The notes below the pieces were generated by a model. The model did no database searches and had not been told where the DNA came from. It was given only the letters and a program-made list of their open reading frames with translations. Positions 8,389 to 16,573 of a stretch of DNA of 36,467 bases are shown piece by piece. Numbering within the stretch: the first letter of the stretch is position 1; every line of letters starts with the position of its first letter. This stretch comes from an uncultured Sphingobacteriaceae bacterium (GTDB taxonomy: Bacteria > Bacteroidota > Bacteroidia > Sphingobacteriales > Sphingobacteriaceae). The stretch covers positions 1-36,467 of the forward strand of contig CAMLLO010000043.1 in assembly GCA_946480915.1 (NCBI GenBank), read 5' to 3'. A program made the translations under genes and the position numbers.

Positions 8389-9474
8389 ATGAAAAAAATA
8401 ATTTATCTGACCATCATAGTGTTAATTGCCGCTTGCGGAAAGCCGAAAGATAAAAAGGCTGAATTAGCAGAGCTAAAAAAAGAACGAACTGAGCTTGATA
8501 AAAAAATCATGGTTCTTGAAAAAGAAGTTGGTGTTAAAACTACTCAGACAGTGACTGATGTCGCTGTGCAGGAAATTGTCCCAGCAACATTCAAAAACTA
8601 TCTCGAAGTTCAGGGGAGGGTTGATGCAGAACAAAATGTACAAGTTAACCCTGAAACACCCGGCGTTATAACAAGTATTTATGTTTCGGCCGGACAGCGT
8701 GTTAGTCGCGGACAAGTTTTGGCACAACTGGATGATAAAGTTTTGCGCCAGAGTATATCGCAAATGCAAACTCAGCTAGAACTAGCTAATTCATTGTACC
8801 GTCGCCAGAAAAATCTATGGGATCAAAAAATTGGTACCGAAGTGCAATACCTCACTGCTAAAAGCCAGAAAGAAGGGATTGAAAGACAAATGGGTGTATT
8901 GCGGTCTCAGCAGTCCATGTATAAAATGAAATCGCCTATTTCGGGAACGGTTGATAAGATGGATTTAAAGTTAGGACAGGCTGTATCTCCGGGCATGCCA
9001 GGCATCACGGTAGTGAATACAAGCAACTTAAAAGTTGAAGCAGATGTTGCGGAATCATATGCAGGTCGTGTTAACCAGGGCGATGAAGTGGAAGTTATCT
9101 TACCTGATGTACCCGATAGTTTAAAAACCAAGGTGAGTTTTGCATCGAGAGTTATTGATCCTGTATCAAGGAGCTTTAAGGTTGAGATCAAGCTTCCTGC
9201 AAGAAATGTGTATCGGCCAAATATGCTGGCTGTGCTGCGAATAGTAGATTACAAAGTTACTAACGCTATTACAGTGCCTGTTAACGCTATTCAAAAGTCG
9301 GAGACCGCAGATTATGTCTTCGTAGCAGAGAATGGAAAGGCAAAACGCGTGAATGTAAGAACTGGTAAAGTTTCTGATGGAAAGGCGGAAATTCTTGTAG
9401 GCCTTAAAGCCGGAGATAAGGTTGTTGTAAGTGGAATGCAGGATTTGAACGAAGGTGAACCTGTTAAGTTCTAA
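8389..9474 (+). CDS. Efflux RND transporter periplasmic adaptor (lipoprotein)
   Basis: 361-residue membrane-fusion protein (HlyD/AcrA type) linking the RND pump to the TolC-like channel. The N-terminus is a lipoprotein signal with lipobox IAAC, so Cys16 is the predicted lipidated residue. A short coiled coil (about residues 24-48) follows, then the first half of the lipoyl/barrel-sandwich domain (VNPETPGVITSIYVSAGQRV), an alpha hairpin (about 120-165), the second lipoyl half (MKSPISGTVDKMDLKLGQAV), a beta barrel and a membrane-proximal domain. The two lipoyl halves are complete. It starts 18 bases after the TolC gene and ends 28 bases before the pump gene. Confidence 0.93.
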   Translation: MKKIIYLTIIVLIAACGKPKDKKAELAELKKERTELDKKIMVLEKEVGVKTTQTVTDVAVQEIVPATFKNYLEVQGRVDAEQNVQVNPETPGVITSIYVSAGQRVSRGQVLAQLDDKVLRQSISQMQTQLELANSLYRRQKNLWDQKIGTEVQYLTAKSQKEGIERQMGVLRSQQSMYKMKSPISGTVDKMDLKLGQAVSPGMPGITVVNTSNLKVEADVAESYAGRVNQGDEVEVILPDVPDSLKTKVSFASRVIDPVSRSFKVEIKLPARNVYRPNMLAVLRIVDYKVTNAITVPVNAIQKSETADYVFVAENGKAKRVNVRTGKVSDGKAEILVGLKAGDKVVVSGMQDLNEGEPVKF

Positions 9475-9502
9475 TCAGTCTTTTAATTAACAAACTAACA
9501 AA

Positions 9503-12500
9503 ATGAAAGACGTTAACAAAGAGTTTGGCCCATCAAGTTGGGCTATAGATAATAAGACGGCAATTTATGTATTGGTGTTCATTTTAGCCATAATGGGTTA
9601 TTCTGCATACCAAAGCTTGCCGAAAGAAAATTTCCCGGAGGTTATTATTCCGAAGATATTCGTACAAACAATTTATCCGGGCACTTCGCCTGCAAATATC
9701 GAGAACCTTGTCACAAAGCAGATCGAGAAGCAGTTAAAGTCGACCAAGGGGTTAAAAAAAATTACTTCGAATTCGTATCAGGATGTTTCAATAATCACCG
9801 CTGAGTTTAATACGGATGTAGAAATAAGTGATGCCAAGCAACTGGTAAAAGATGCTGTTGATAAAGCGGACCTTCCGACAGATCTTCCTGACGATCCCGT
9901 TATTCAGGATGTCAACTTAGCGGATCTTCCGATTATGTACGTCAATGTTTCTGGCGATTATGATTTAAAACGATTAAAGGAATATGCTGATGACCTGGAA
10001 GATAGAATTGAAGGATTAAAAGAGATATCAGGGGTCGATATTGTTGGCGCACTTGACCCTGAAGTTCAAATCAATGTCGACCTGAATAAAATGGCGGCTG
10101 CCAAGATCTCATTTTTTGATATCATGCAGACAGTGGGCAGTGAAAACCGCACCATTTCTGGTGGTACAGTGAAAATGGATGGTGTTAGGCGTACAATAAA
10201 TGTAAAGAATGAATTCAAGAGTGCTGACGAAATTGCCAATCTTATTATAAAGACTCCAACTGGGGGATCTGTCTATCTGAGAGACATTGCTGAAGTGAAG
10301 GATGCATTTAAAGAACAGGAGAGTTACGCCCGTTTATATGGGAAAAACGTAATTACCCTGAATGTTAAAAAACGTAGTGGAGAGAATCTAATAGAGGCTT
10401 CTGATAAAATTAACGCATTAATTGCGGAAATGAAGGGAAAAGAACTTCCTTCTGATCTAATTATAACAGTCACGGGTGATCAATCAGATCAAACCAGGGT
10501 AACACTGCATGATCTGATCAATACGATTATCATTGGCTTTATTCTGGTAACGGTAATCCTGATGTTTTTTATGGGGGTTACAAATGCCTTATTTGTGGCG
10601 CTTTCCGTTCCGTTATCTATGTTCGTGGCGTTCTTGACAATGCCTATGTTAGGGGCCGTGTTCGATTTCAATTTTACAATGAATATGATCGTCCTTTTTG
10701 CATTCCTACTGGGATTGGGAATTGTAGTGGATGATGCGATTGTGGTAATTGAAAACACGCACAGGATTTTCGATAATGGAAAAGTGCCGATTGTGAAAGC
10801 TGCAAAGACAGCGGCAGGAGAGGTTTTCCTTCCGGTATTGTCGGGTACCTTAACCACATTGGCTCCATTTATACCTTTGCTTTTCTGGCCCGGTATTATT
10901 GGAGAGTTCATGTTTTTCCTTCCAATAACACTTATTATAACTTTGCTGGCATCCTTGCTTGTTGCATATATCATTAATCCGGTTTTTGCGGTCGACTTTA
11001 TGCATCCGCACGATGAAAATTCACATGTGAAACCGAGTTTTGATAGAAGTACAAAGCGTGCAATGATAATTTTTGCAGGTCTTGCTGTTATATCTTACCC
11101 AATAAATTTTGGTCTGGGAAATTTTGTTGTAATTATAGCTTTATTATACCTTCTTAATCATTTTTACCTTACAGGAGTGATTGAGAGGTTTCAGAAAAAA
11201 ACCTGGCCAGCATTTCAGGATAGGTATGTAAAGCTTTTAGTTTGGGCCTTGAAACGCCCCCGCACTATGCTCTTGTCGACTGTGGGACTGCTTTTCTTCA
11301 CAATTGGCCTGATGGTGATCGTTCCGCCAAAAGTGGTGTTTTTCCCAACAGCCGATCCAAACTTTGCCTTTGTGTATGTTTCGATGCCAATAGGTACCGA
11401 TCAGGCACGTACCAACGAGGTGGTTAAAAAGGTTGAGGAACAAGTAACAAAGGCCGTGGGCCGCAATAATCCGGATGTCTCTTCTATTATTTCGAATGTT
11501 ACGATCGGTGTAACCGATCCTCAGGACGAAGATCAGGGGAATTATCCTAATAAGGGAAAAGTAACGGTTGCTTTTGTAGAATATGGTAAGCGGGTTGGCG
11601 AACCGACCTCAACATATCTTGATAAAATCCGTGGTGCGGTAAAGGGGATTCCAGGTGCAGTAATATCTGTTGCTCAGGAACAGGGAGGACCGCCGACAGC
11701 CAAACCTATTAGCATTGAGATCACAGGTGATGAATTGGATACCTTGATTAAAACTTCTGAAAACTTACTTAAATATATTGAATCAAAACACATCGCTGGT
11801 ATTGAGGAGTTAAAGTCTGATTTTCAGAATAATAAACCTGAGTTGGTATTCGATATCGATCGTGAAAGAGCTAATCGTGAAGGCATATCAACCGAACAGG
11901 TTGGTGGTGCGCTCAGGACAGCAATTTATGGAATGGAAGTGTCCAAATTCCGCGATGCCAAGGAAGATTATGAGATCAATGTGCGATCTCAGGAAAATCA
12001 ACGGAATAACCTGGAGGCTATACGAAATATGAAAGTGACCTATCGCGATATGGGTATGGGGGGAATAATTCGTCAGGTTCCACTTTCATCATTTGCCAAA
12101 ATCGATTATGTAAACACTTACGGCGGAATAAAGCGCAAGCAGGAAAAACGGATCATTATTTTGTCGTCTAATGTGTTGGGCGAATATAATCCGAACGAAG
12201 TAGTTGCAAATATCCAGGCTGAAATAGACCAATTTAATGCTCCGGATGGCGTGACTGTTAAAATGGCCGGAGAGCAGGAGGAGCAATTGGAGACCGCTGC
12301 CTTTTTAGGAAAAGCAATGATATGGGCCCTAGGATTGATATTGATCATCCTGGTAGCACAGTTCAACTCGGTAAGTAAGCCTTTAATTATATTAAGTGAG
12401 ATATTGTTCAGTATTATAGGTGTACTGCTCGGAATAACGATTTTCCATATGGAAATGTCAATCGTTATGTCTGGTATTGGTATCGTTGCCCTTGCCGGGA

Positions 12501-12931
12501 TTGTGGTGCGAAACGGTATATTGCTGGTCGAATTTACCGACTTGATGATAGAGGAGGGAATGACCGTTAGAGAATCAGTTATCGAAGCAGGCAGAACCCG
12601 TATGACGCCTGTGCTACTTACCGCAACAGCTACAATGTTAGGGTTGATACCGCTTGCAGTTGGACTGAATATCGATTTCGCAAAACTTTTAACTACCGGT
12701 AATCCTCATCTTTATTTTGGTGGAGATAACGTTGCGTTCTGGGGGCCACTTTCATGGACAATGATATTTGGATTAGCCTTTGCTACATTCCTGACACTGA
12801 TTTTGGTTCCGTGTATGTATGTGCTGGCAGACAGTAATTCAAAGAGAACCAAACGTTGGTTTAGTCAAGTCTTCAGCTCAAAAAAGGAAGTTAAACATTT
12901 GATAGCAGAAACAGAGGAATCTGTTCGATAG
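9503..12931 (+). CDS. RND family efflux pump inner-membrane subunit
   Basis: 1142-residue proton-driven AcrB-type transporter with 12 or more transmembrane segments and two periplasmic porter loops. The proton-relay pair in TM4 is intact as Asp410-Asp411 (GIVVDDAIVVIEN), close to AcrB Asp407/408. In TM10 the motif is GIVVRNGILLVEF, with Arg1003 where AcrB has Lys940. The protein is about 100 residues longer than AcrB. Part of the excess is a second hydrophobic hairpin near residues 520-557, between the two halves; another part is a segment before the last helix (NPHLYFGGDNVAFWGP). The DDA motif points to the hydrophobe/amphiphile class rather than a metal pump, but the substrate is not known. 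It ends the operon. Confidence 0.93.
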   Translation: MKDVNKEFGPSSWAIDNKTAIYVLVFILAIMGYSAYQSLPKENFPEVIIPKIFVQTIYPGTSPANIENLVTKQIEKQLKSTKGLKKITSNSYQDVSIITAEFNTDVEISDAKQLVKDAVDKADLPTDLPDDPVIQDVNLADLPIMYVNVSGDYDLKRLKEYADDLEDRIEGLKEISGVDIVGALDPEVQINVDLNKMAAAKISFFDIMQTVGSENRTISGGTVKMDGVRRTINVKNEFKSADEIANLIIKTPTGGSVYLRDIAEVKDAFKEQESYARLYGKNVITLNVKKRSGENLIEASDKINALIAEMKGKELPSDLIITVTGDQSDQTRVTLHDLINTIIIGFILVTVILMFFMGVTNALFVALSVPLSMFVAFLTMPMLGAVFDFNFTMNMIVLFAFLLGLGIVVDDAIVVIENTHRIFDNGKVPIVKAAKTAAGEVFLPVLSGTLTTLAPFIPLLFWPGIIGEFMFFLPITLIITLLASLLVAYIINPVFAVDFMHPHDENSHVKPSFDRSTKRAMIIFAGLAVISYPINFGLGNFVVIIALLYLLNHFYLTGVIERFQKKTWPAFQDRYVKLLVWALKRPRTMLLSTVGLLFFTIGLMVIVPPKVVFFPTADPNFAFVYVSMPIGTDQARTNEVVKKVEEQVTKAVGRNNPDVSSIISNVTIGVTDPQDEDQGNYPNKGKVTVAFVEYGKRVGEPTSTYLDKIRGAVKGIPGAVISVAQEQGGPPTAKPISIEITGDELDTLIKTSENLLKYIESKHIAGIEELKSDFQNNKPELVFDIDRERANREGISTEQVGGALRTAIYGMEVSKFRDAKEDYEINVRSQENQRNNLEAIRNMKVTYRDMGMGGIIRQVPLSSFAKIDYVNTYGGIKRKQEKRIIILSSNVLGEYNPNEVVANIQAEIDQFNAPDGVTVKMAGEQEEQLETAAFLGKAMIWALGLILIILVAQFNSVSKPLIILSEILFSIIGVLLGITIFHMEMSIVMSGIGIVALAGIVVRNGILLVEFTDLMIEEGMTVRESVIEAGRTRMTPVLLTATATMLGLIPLAVGLNIDFAKLLTTGNPHLYFGGDNVAFWGPLSWTMIFGLAFATFLTLILVPCMYVLADSNSKRTKRWFSQVFSSKKEVKHLIAETEESVR

Positions 12932-12955
12932 GTCTGACGAATTTATAAGAAGAGA

Positions 12956-12986
12956 GGCTCTGCGGCTATTCGCAGAGCCATTTTTT
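12956..12986 (+). terminator. Terminator of the efflux operon
   Basis: GGCTCTGCG (12956-12964) pairs perfectly with CGCAGAGCC (12971-12979) around a 6-base loop and is followed by A and six T. It is a strong intrinsic terminator 24 bases after the pump stop codon, and may also act on the converging oxidoreductase gene. Confidence 0.92.
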
Positions 12987-12998
12987 ATGCGAACTTTT

Positions 12999-13967
12999 TT
13001 ACTGTCCGGTAAATATGTCCATAATCCGCGTTACTTTAGCTCCCTCTGCCGGATCGCAGGGATTTATTTCTGTTTCTCCTGAAAAATACTTTACCACCTG
13101 CTCAATCATGGGTTGTTGAATATGTTGAGGATGTGTAAAATCAAACCTTGAGGCTTCTCCATTTTTAACCAGCATGCAAAAGCTACCGTGAAAAGGAAAC
13201 ACAACTTTGCCTTGTGATCCTATAATTTCGCAAAGATCCCTCGTTTCTTCTTTTGGAACATTGAAGCACCACAGCCCTTTGCAAACAATATTATTCTCAA
13301 AGATTAATTCTCCCGACACGATATCGTCGGCTTCGCTCAGTTTTGCCTGGTTGGCCGAATATCCGGAAACCTGAATAGGGTCGCCAAAGAAATAAAGCAT
13401 TAAATCGATATGGTGTGGTGCCATGTCGTGGAATAAACCACCGCCAGAAACAGATGGGTCTACTCTCCAGTTCACTTCCGAATTTGCTACTAAATTTGAT
13501 TGGGCAGGTTGTAAAAACTGAATAGAAACAAACCGGATATCTCCTATTTGCGATAAAAGTTCTTTAACTTTTTGAAACATGGGTAATGCCCGTCTGTAAT
13601 GGGCTACGGTGAGCTTTGCATCATATTTATTCGCAGCTTCGATCATGTGTAAACATCCATTCTCCGAAAGCGCCATCGGTTTTTCCACATATACCGGCTT
13701 TCCGGCTTTTAACGCCGCTATAGTATATTCTTCATGGAAAGCGGGAGGCGTGGCAATGTATATTGCATTAATTTCGGAATCAGAAATCAGATCTTCAGCA
13801 TCTGAAAAAAACTTAGGCACCTGATGACGTTTAGCATAGTCTTCAGCTTTTGATGCATCACGCCTCATTACCCCTACAAGAGTTGAGTTGATTGTTTTGT
13901 TAAACGCCGGTCCGCTTTTTACTTCCGTTACATCGCCGCATCCAATAATTCCCCATCGAATTTCCAT
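12999..13967 (-). CDS. Gfo/Idh/MocA family NAD(P)-dependent oxidoreductase
   Basis: 322-residue oxidoreductase. The N-terminal Rossmann fold has GIIGCGDVTE (residues 6-15). The family Glu-Lys-Pro motif is present (VEKP, Lys96), and the C-terminal domain has GGGLFHDMAPHHID with Asp181 and His185 in the usual catalytic neighbourhood. Members oxidise or epimerise sugars, inositols or related polyols. No sugar transporter or hydrolase is adjacent, so the substrate cannot be assigned. The ATG at 13967 places the beta strand at the N-terminus; the frame continues to 14006 with 13 implausible residues that would cross the promoter element. It stands alone between two plus-strand operons. Confidence 0.9.
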   Translation of the reverse strand: MEIRWGIIGCGDVTEVKSGPAFNKTINSTLVGVMRRDASKAEDYAKRHQVPKFFSDAEDLISDSEINAIYIATPPAFHEEYTIAALKAGKPVYVEKPMALSENGCLHMIEAANKYDAKLTVAHYRRALPMFQKVKELLSQIGDIRFVSIQFLQPAQSNLVANSEVNWRVDPSVSGGGLFHDMAPHHIDLMLYFFGDPIQVSGYSANQAKLSEADDIVSGELIFENNIVCKGLWCFNVPKEETRDLCEIIGSQGKVVFPFHGSFCMLVKNGEASRFDFTHPQHIQQPMIEQVVKYFSGETEINPCDPAEGAKVTRIMDIFTGQ

Positions 13968-13982
13968 TTTAATTTTTTTTAA

Positions 13983-13990
13983 CAAATATA
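13983..13990 (-). promoter_or_regulatory. -7 promoter element before the oxidoreductase gene
   Basis: On the minus strand TATATTTG matches TAnnTTTG, 15 bases before the start codon. No -33 partner is evident. The rest of the 230-base divergent gap to kaiC is AT-rich; no clear TAnnTTTG was found for the kaiC operon itself. Confidence 0.45.
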
Positions 13991-14197
13991 AATTTTTACA
14001 ATACACCGATACCTAAATCAGCACCAAATTCTGAATAAATACCTTTTCTCGTTAGTTAATATTTTAGAGAAAATCGCAAATTTTTATCTCTTTTTGATGG
14101 GGATGTAAACTCTTTTTCAAAAAAAGTGTTAGAATAAATATTTATTTCTGAAGCATGTGCATTTAAGGTGCTCCGGAATATTTATGGTTAATAATAT

Positions 14198-15943
14198 ATG
14201 GAAACTGATAAAACAGAATTGTCTTTTATGACAAAAAACAAATTTCCCAAGATAAATACAGGAATTAAGGGCTTAGACGAAATTACAGAGGGTGGCCTGC
14301 CGGCAGGGCGCCCGACATTGGTATGTGGCGGACCGGGCTGTGGTAAAACACTTTTATCACTGGAATTTATTGTTCGCGGAGCAATGGAATATAATGAACC
14401 GGGTGTTTTTATGGCTTTTGAAGAAAAGGCTGAGGAATTGGAATTGAATGTAGCTTCCCTGGGCTTTGACCTGCAAAAGTTGCAAACTGATAAGATGGTT
14501 AGAATAGACCATGTTCACATAGAGCGGAGTGAAATTGAAGAGACAGGTGAATATGATCTAGAAGGACTTTTTATAAGATTGGGTTATGCGATAGATAGTA
14601 TTGGTGCCAAAAGAGTGGTCTTGGATACAATCGAAAATCTTTTCTCAGGTTTAGCTAATGAGGCCATTCTTCGGGCTGAACTTCGAAGGCTTTTTCAGTG
14701 GTTAAAAGATAAAGGCGTTACCGCGATAATTACGGGCGAAAGAGGTGAAAGTGCACTTACACGGCAGGGCTTAGAGGAGTATGTTTCAGACTGCGTTATT
14801 TTATTGGAACATCGGATCATGAATCAAATCTCGACCAGGTTATTGCGCGTGGTAAAATACCGGGGTTCTGTACATGGCACAAACGAATATCCGTTTTTGA
14901 TTGATAAAGATGGTATCTCTGTACTGCCCGTTACCTCATTGACCTTAAATGCCGACGTCTCATCAGAAAGAGTTCCATCCGGAATTCCGTCTCTGGATAA
15001 AATGCTTGAGGGAAAAGGTTTCTTTAAAGGAAGTAGCATTCTGGTGTCGGGCACTGCCGGAACCGGGAAAACTAGTATCGCTGCTTCTTTTGCCAATCAG
15101 ACGTGTAGTGATAATAGACGTTGCATCTATCTGGCTTTTGAAGAATCACCTAAGCAGATTATCAGAAATATGTTTTCAATAGGGTTTGATCTCCAAAATT
15201 ATGTCGACAATAACTTGCTGGAATTTCATGCATTCAGGCCAACTTTGTATGGACTTGAAATGCACCTGGTGGCAATTCATAAAATAGTAAAGAGATTCAA
15301 ACCCGAGGTTGTCATACTGGATCCTATCACCAATCTTATTACCGTCGGTTCGGTTAGTGAAGTTAAAGCAATGTTAATCCGCCTTATCGACTTTTTACAG
15401 GAAGAGCAGATTACGGTTATGTTTACGGCGCTTACCTTAAATAATATCGTAAATGAACAAACGGATGAAGGGGTATCCTCCCTTGTTGATGCATGGTTGC
15501 TGGTGCGCGATATAGAATTAAACGGAGAACGTAACCGTGGGATGTATATCATGAAGTCCAGGGGAATGAAACATTCTAATCAGGTAAGAGAATTCGTTAT
15601 AAGTGACAAAGGTCTGGATTTGGTAGATGTTTACCTTGGTCCGGATGGTGTAATGGTAGGCTCTGCCAGAGAAGCCCATAAACTGCTGAAAGAAACCGGC
15701 GAGGTTTTACACGGGCATGCATTGGATAGGAAAAATAGGGAAATAATGCGGAAACGGAAGATTCTGGAATCCAAGATCGCTAGTCTTCAGTCAGAATTTG
15801 AATCAGTTGAAGAGGAATTAAATAAGGTTTATATCGAGGAGGAACTTAAAAAGGAGATTTTAGAGAAAAACCGGGATCAGGTGACTAAAATCAGGAGAGG
15901 TTTTGATGGGAATGATGAATCCGAGCCAACTCAAAATAAATAA
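14198..15943 (+). CDS. kaiC: KaiC-type double-RecA ATPase/kinase
   Basis: 581-residue KaiC homologue with tandem RecA-like domains (CI about 15-250, CII about 255-490). CI begins [17 protein letters not shown] and has Walker A GGPGCGKT (44-51) with the Glu pair E75/E76. CII has Walker A GTAGTGKT (285-292) and E315/E316. The cyanobacterial phosphosite block (T426, S431, T432) aligns, by eye, with [11 protein letters not shown], giving T422, S427 and S428, so autophosphorylation looks possible. [21 protein letters not shown] matches the conserved CII end. Beyond that lies a charged coiled coil (about 510-572) in place of the KaiA-binding tail, as in the KaiA-independent Rhodobacter-type KaiC. 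An ATG at 14228 is an alternative start. kaiB begins one base after the stop. Confidence 0.92.
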   Translation: METDKTELSFMTKNKFPKINTGIKGLDEITEGGLPAGRPTLVCGGPGCGKTLLSLEFIVRGAMEYNEPGVFMAFEEKAEELELNVASLGFDLQKLQTDKMVRIDHVHIERSEIEETGEYDLEGLFIRLGYAIDSIGAKRVVLDTIENLFSGLANEAILRAELRRLFQWLKDKGVTAIITGERGESALTRQGLEEYVSDCVILLEHRIMNQISTRLLRVVKYRGSVHGTNEYPFLIDKDGISVLPVTSLTLNADVSSERVPSGIPSLDKMLEGKGFFKGSSILVSGTAGTGKTSIAASFANQTCSDNRRCIYLAFEESPKQIIRNMFSIGFDLQNYVDNNLLEFHAFRPTLYGLEMHLVAIHKIVKRFKPEVVILDPITNLITVGSVSEVKAMLIRLIDFLQEEQITVMFTALTLNNIVNEQTDEGVSSLVDAWLLVRDIELNGERNRGMYIMKSRGMKHSNQVREFVISDKGLDLVDVYLGPDGVMVGSAREAHKLLKETGEVLHGHALDRKNREIMRKRKILESKIASLQSEFESVEEELNKVYIEEELKKEILEKNRDQVTKIRRGFDGNDESEPTQNK

Positions 15944-15944
15944 G

Positions 15945-16241
15945 ATGGAAATAGAAGAACAAACCTGGGAGCTTAGGTTGTATATTGCCGGCAAAACTCC
16001 GAAATCTGTTACTGCGTTAACTAATTTGAGAAGATATTGTGAGGAGCATTTACAGGGAAAATATAAAATCGAAATAATTGACCTACTCGTACAACCACAA
16101 CTGGCAGAAGGAGATCAGATCTTCGCCGTTCCTACATTGGTTAGAAAAGTACCGGTTCCTATACGCAAGATAATTGGCGATTTATCCAACGAAGAAAAAG
16201 TGCTAGTTGGCTTAAATATAGTGCCTTTAAAAAAAATATAA
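15945..16241 (+). CDS. kaiB: KaiB-family protein 1
   Basis: 98-residue KaiB homologue very close in pattern to cyanobacterial Kai[17 protein letters not shown] at the first strand-helix, [15 protein letters not shown] in the middle and [17 protein letters not shown] near the end. In cyanobacteria KaiB switches between a tetrameric fold and a thioredoxin-like fold that binds the CI ring of phosphorylated KaiC; the proline-rich segment [11 protein letters not shown] that takes part is kept. The acidic tail of cyanobacterial KaiB is missing and replaced by PLKKI. The ATG at 15945, one base after the kaiC stop, gives the right length; a TTG at 15903 inside kaiC would add 14 unrelated residues. 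Partner of the adjacent KaiC, by inference. Confidence 0.92.
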   Translation: MEIEEQTWELRLYIAGKTPKSVTALTNLRRYCEEHLQGKYKIEIIDLLVQPQLAEGDQIFAVPTLVRKVPVPIRKIIGDLSNEEKVLVGLNIVPLKKI

Positions 16242-16242
16242 C

Positions 16243-16566
16243 GTGGAAAACGAATCTGGAAGTGAAGATTTTTACCTGACGGAAAATAAAGAATCATATT
16301 TTCTGCGGCTATTTGTAACCGGAGCTTCGCCTAATTCTATCAGGGCAATTGCAAATATAAAAAGCATTTGTGAACTAAACCTCGGAACTGCTTATGAGCT
16401 GGAGATAATTGATGTTTATCAGCAGCCATTGATTGCAGAAAAAGAACAGATAGTGGCGTTGCCTTTACTCATTAGAAAATTTCCTTTGCCAGAAAGGAGG
16501 CTTATTGGCGATTTATCGGATACTGAAAAAGTGTTAAAATGCCTGGGTTTATCAGGGTCTGAATAA
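16243..16566 (+). CDS. kaiB: KaiB-family protein 2 (divergent paralogue)
   Basis: 107-residue second KaiB homologue. It keeps LRLFVTGASPNSIRAI, PLIAEKEQIVALPLLIRKFPLP and RRLIGDLSDTEKVL, but departs from KaiB 1 by a longer acidic N-terminus, Leu for Thr after the middle proline (ALPLL against AVPTL) and a short C-terminus ending LGLSGSE. It starts with GTG one base after the kaiB1 stop, which suggests coupled and perhaps weaker translation. It may act as a second KaiC partner, as a competitor for the same site, or as the sensor that links KaiC to the kinase downstream; nothing in the sequence decides this. Confidence 0.88.
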   Translation: MENESGSEDFYLTENKESYFLRLFVTGASPNSIRAIANIKSICELNLGTAYELEIIDVYQQPLIAEKEQIVALPLLIRKFPLPERRLIGDLSDTEKVLKCLGLSGSE

Positions 16567-16573
16567 TTATAGA

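Noticed and set aside
10489..10974. 161-codon open frame on the minus strand inside the RND pump gene
   Set aside because: It lies wholly within the pump's transmembrane coding region, its translation is low-complexity (rich in Ile, Asn, Lys, Thr), and no promoter precedes it. It is a shadow of the real gene.
14198..15943. Reading the KaiC-like ATPase as RadA, RecA or a gas-vesicle GvpD-type protein
   Set aside because: There is no zinc finger or Lon-like domain, and the two RecA domains with the KaiC phosphosite block plus adjacent kaiB genes fit only KaiC.
15903..15944. Upstream TTG start for KaiB 1 overlapping kaiC
   Set aside because: It would add 14 residues unrelated to KaiB; the ATG at 15945 gives the family length.
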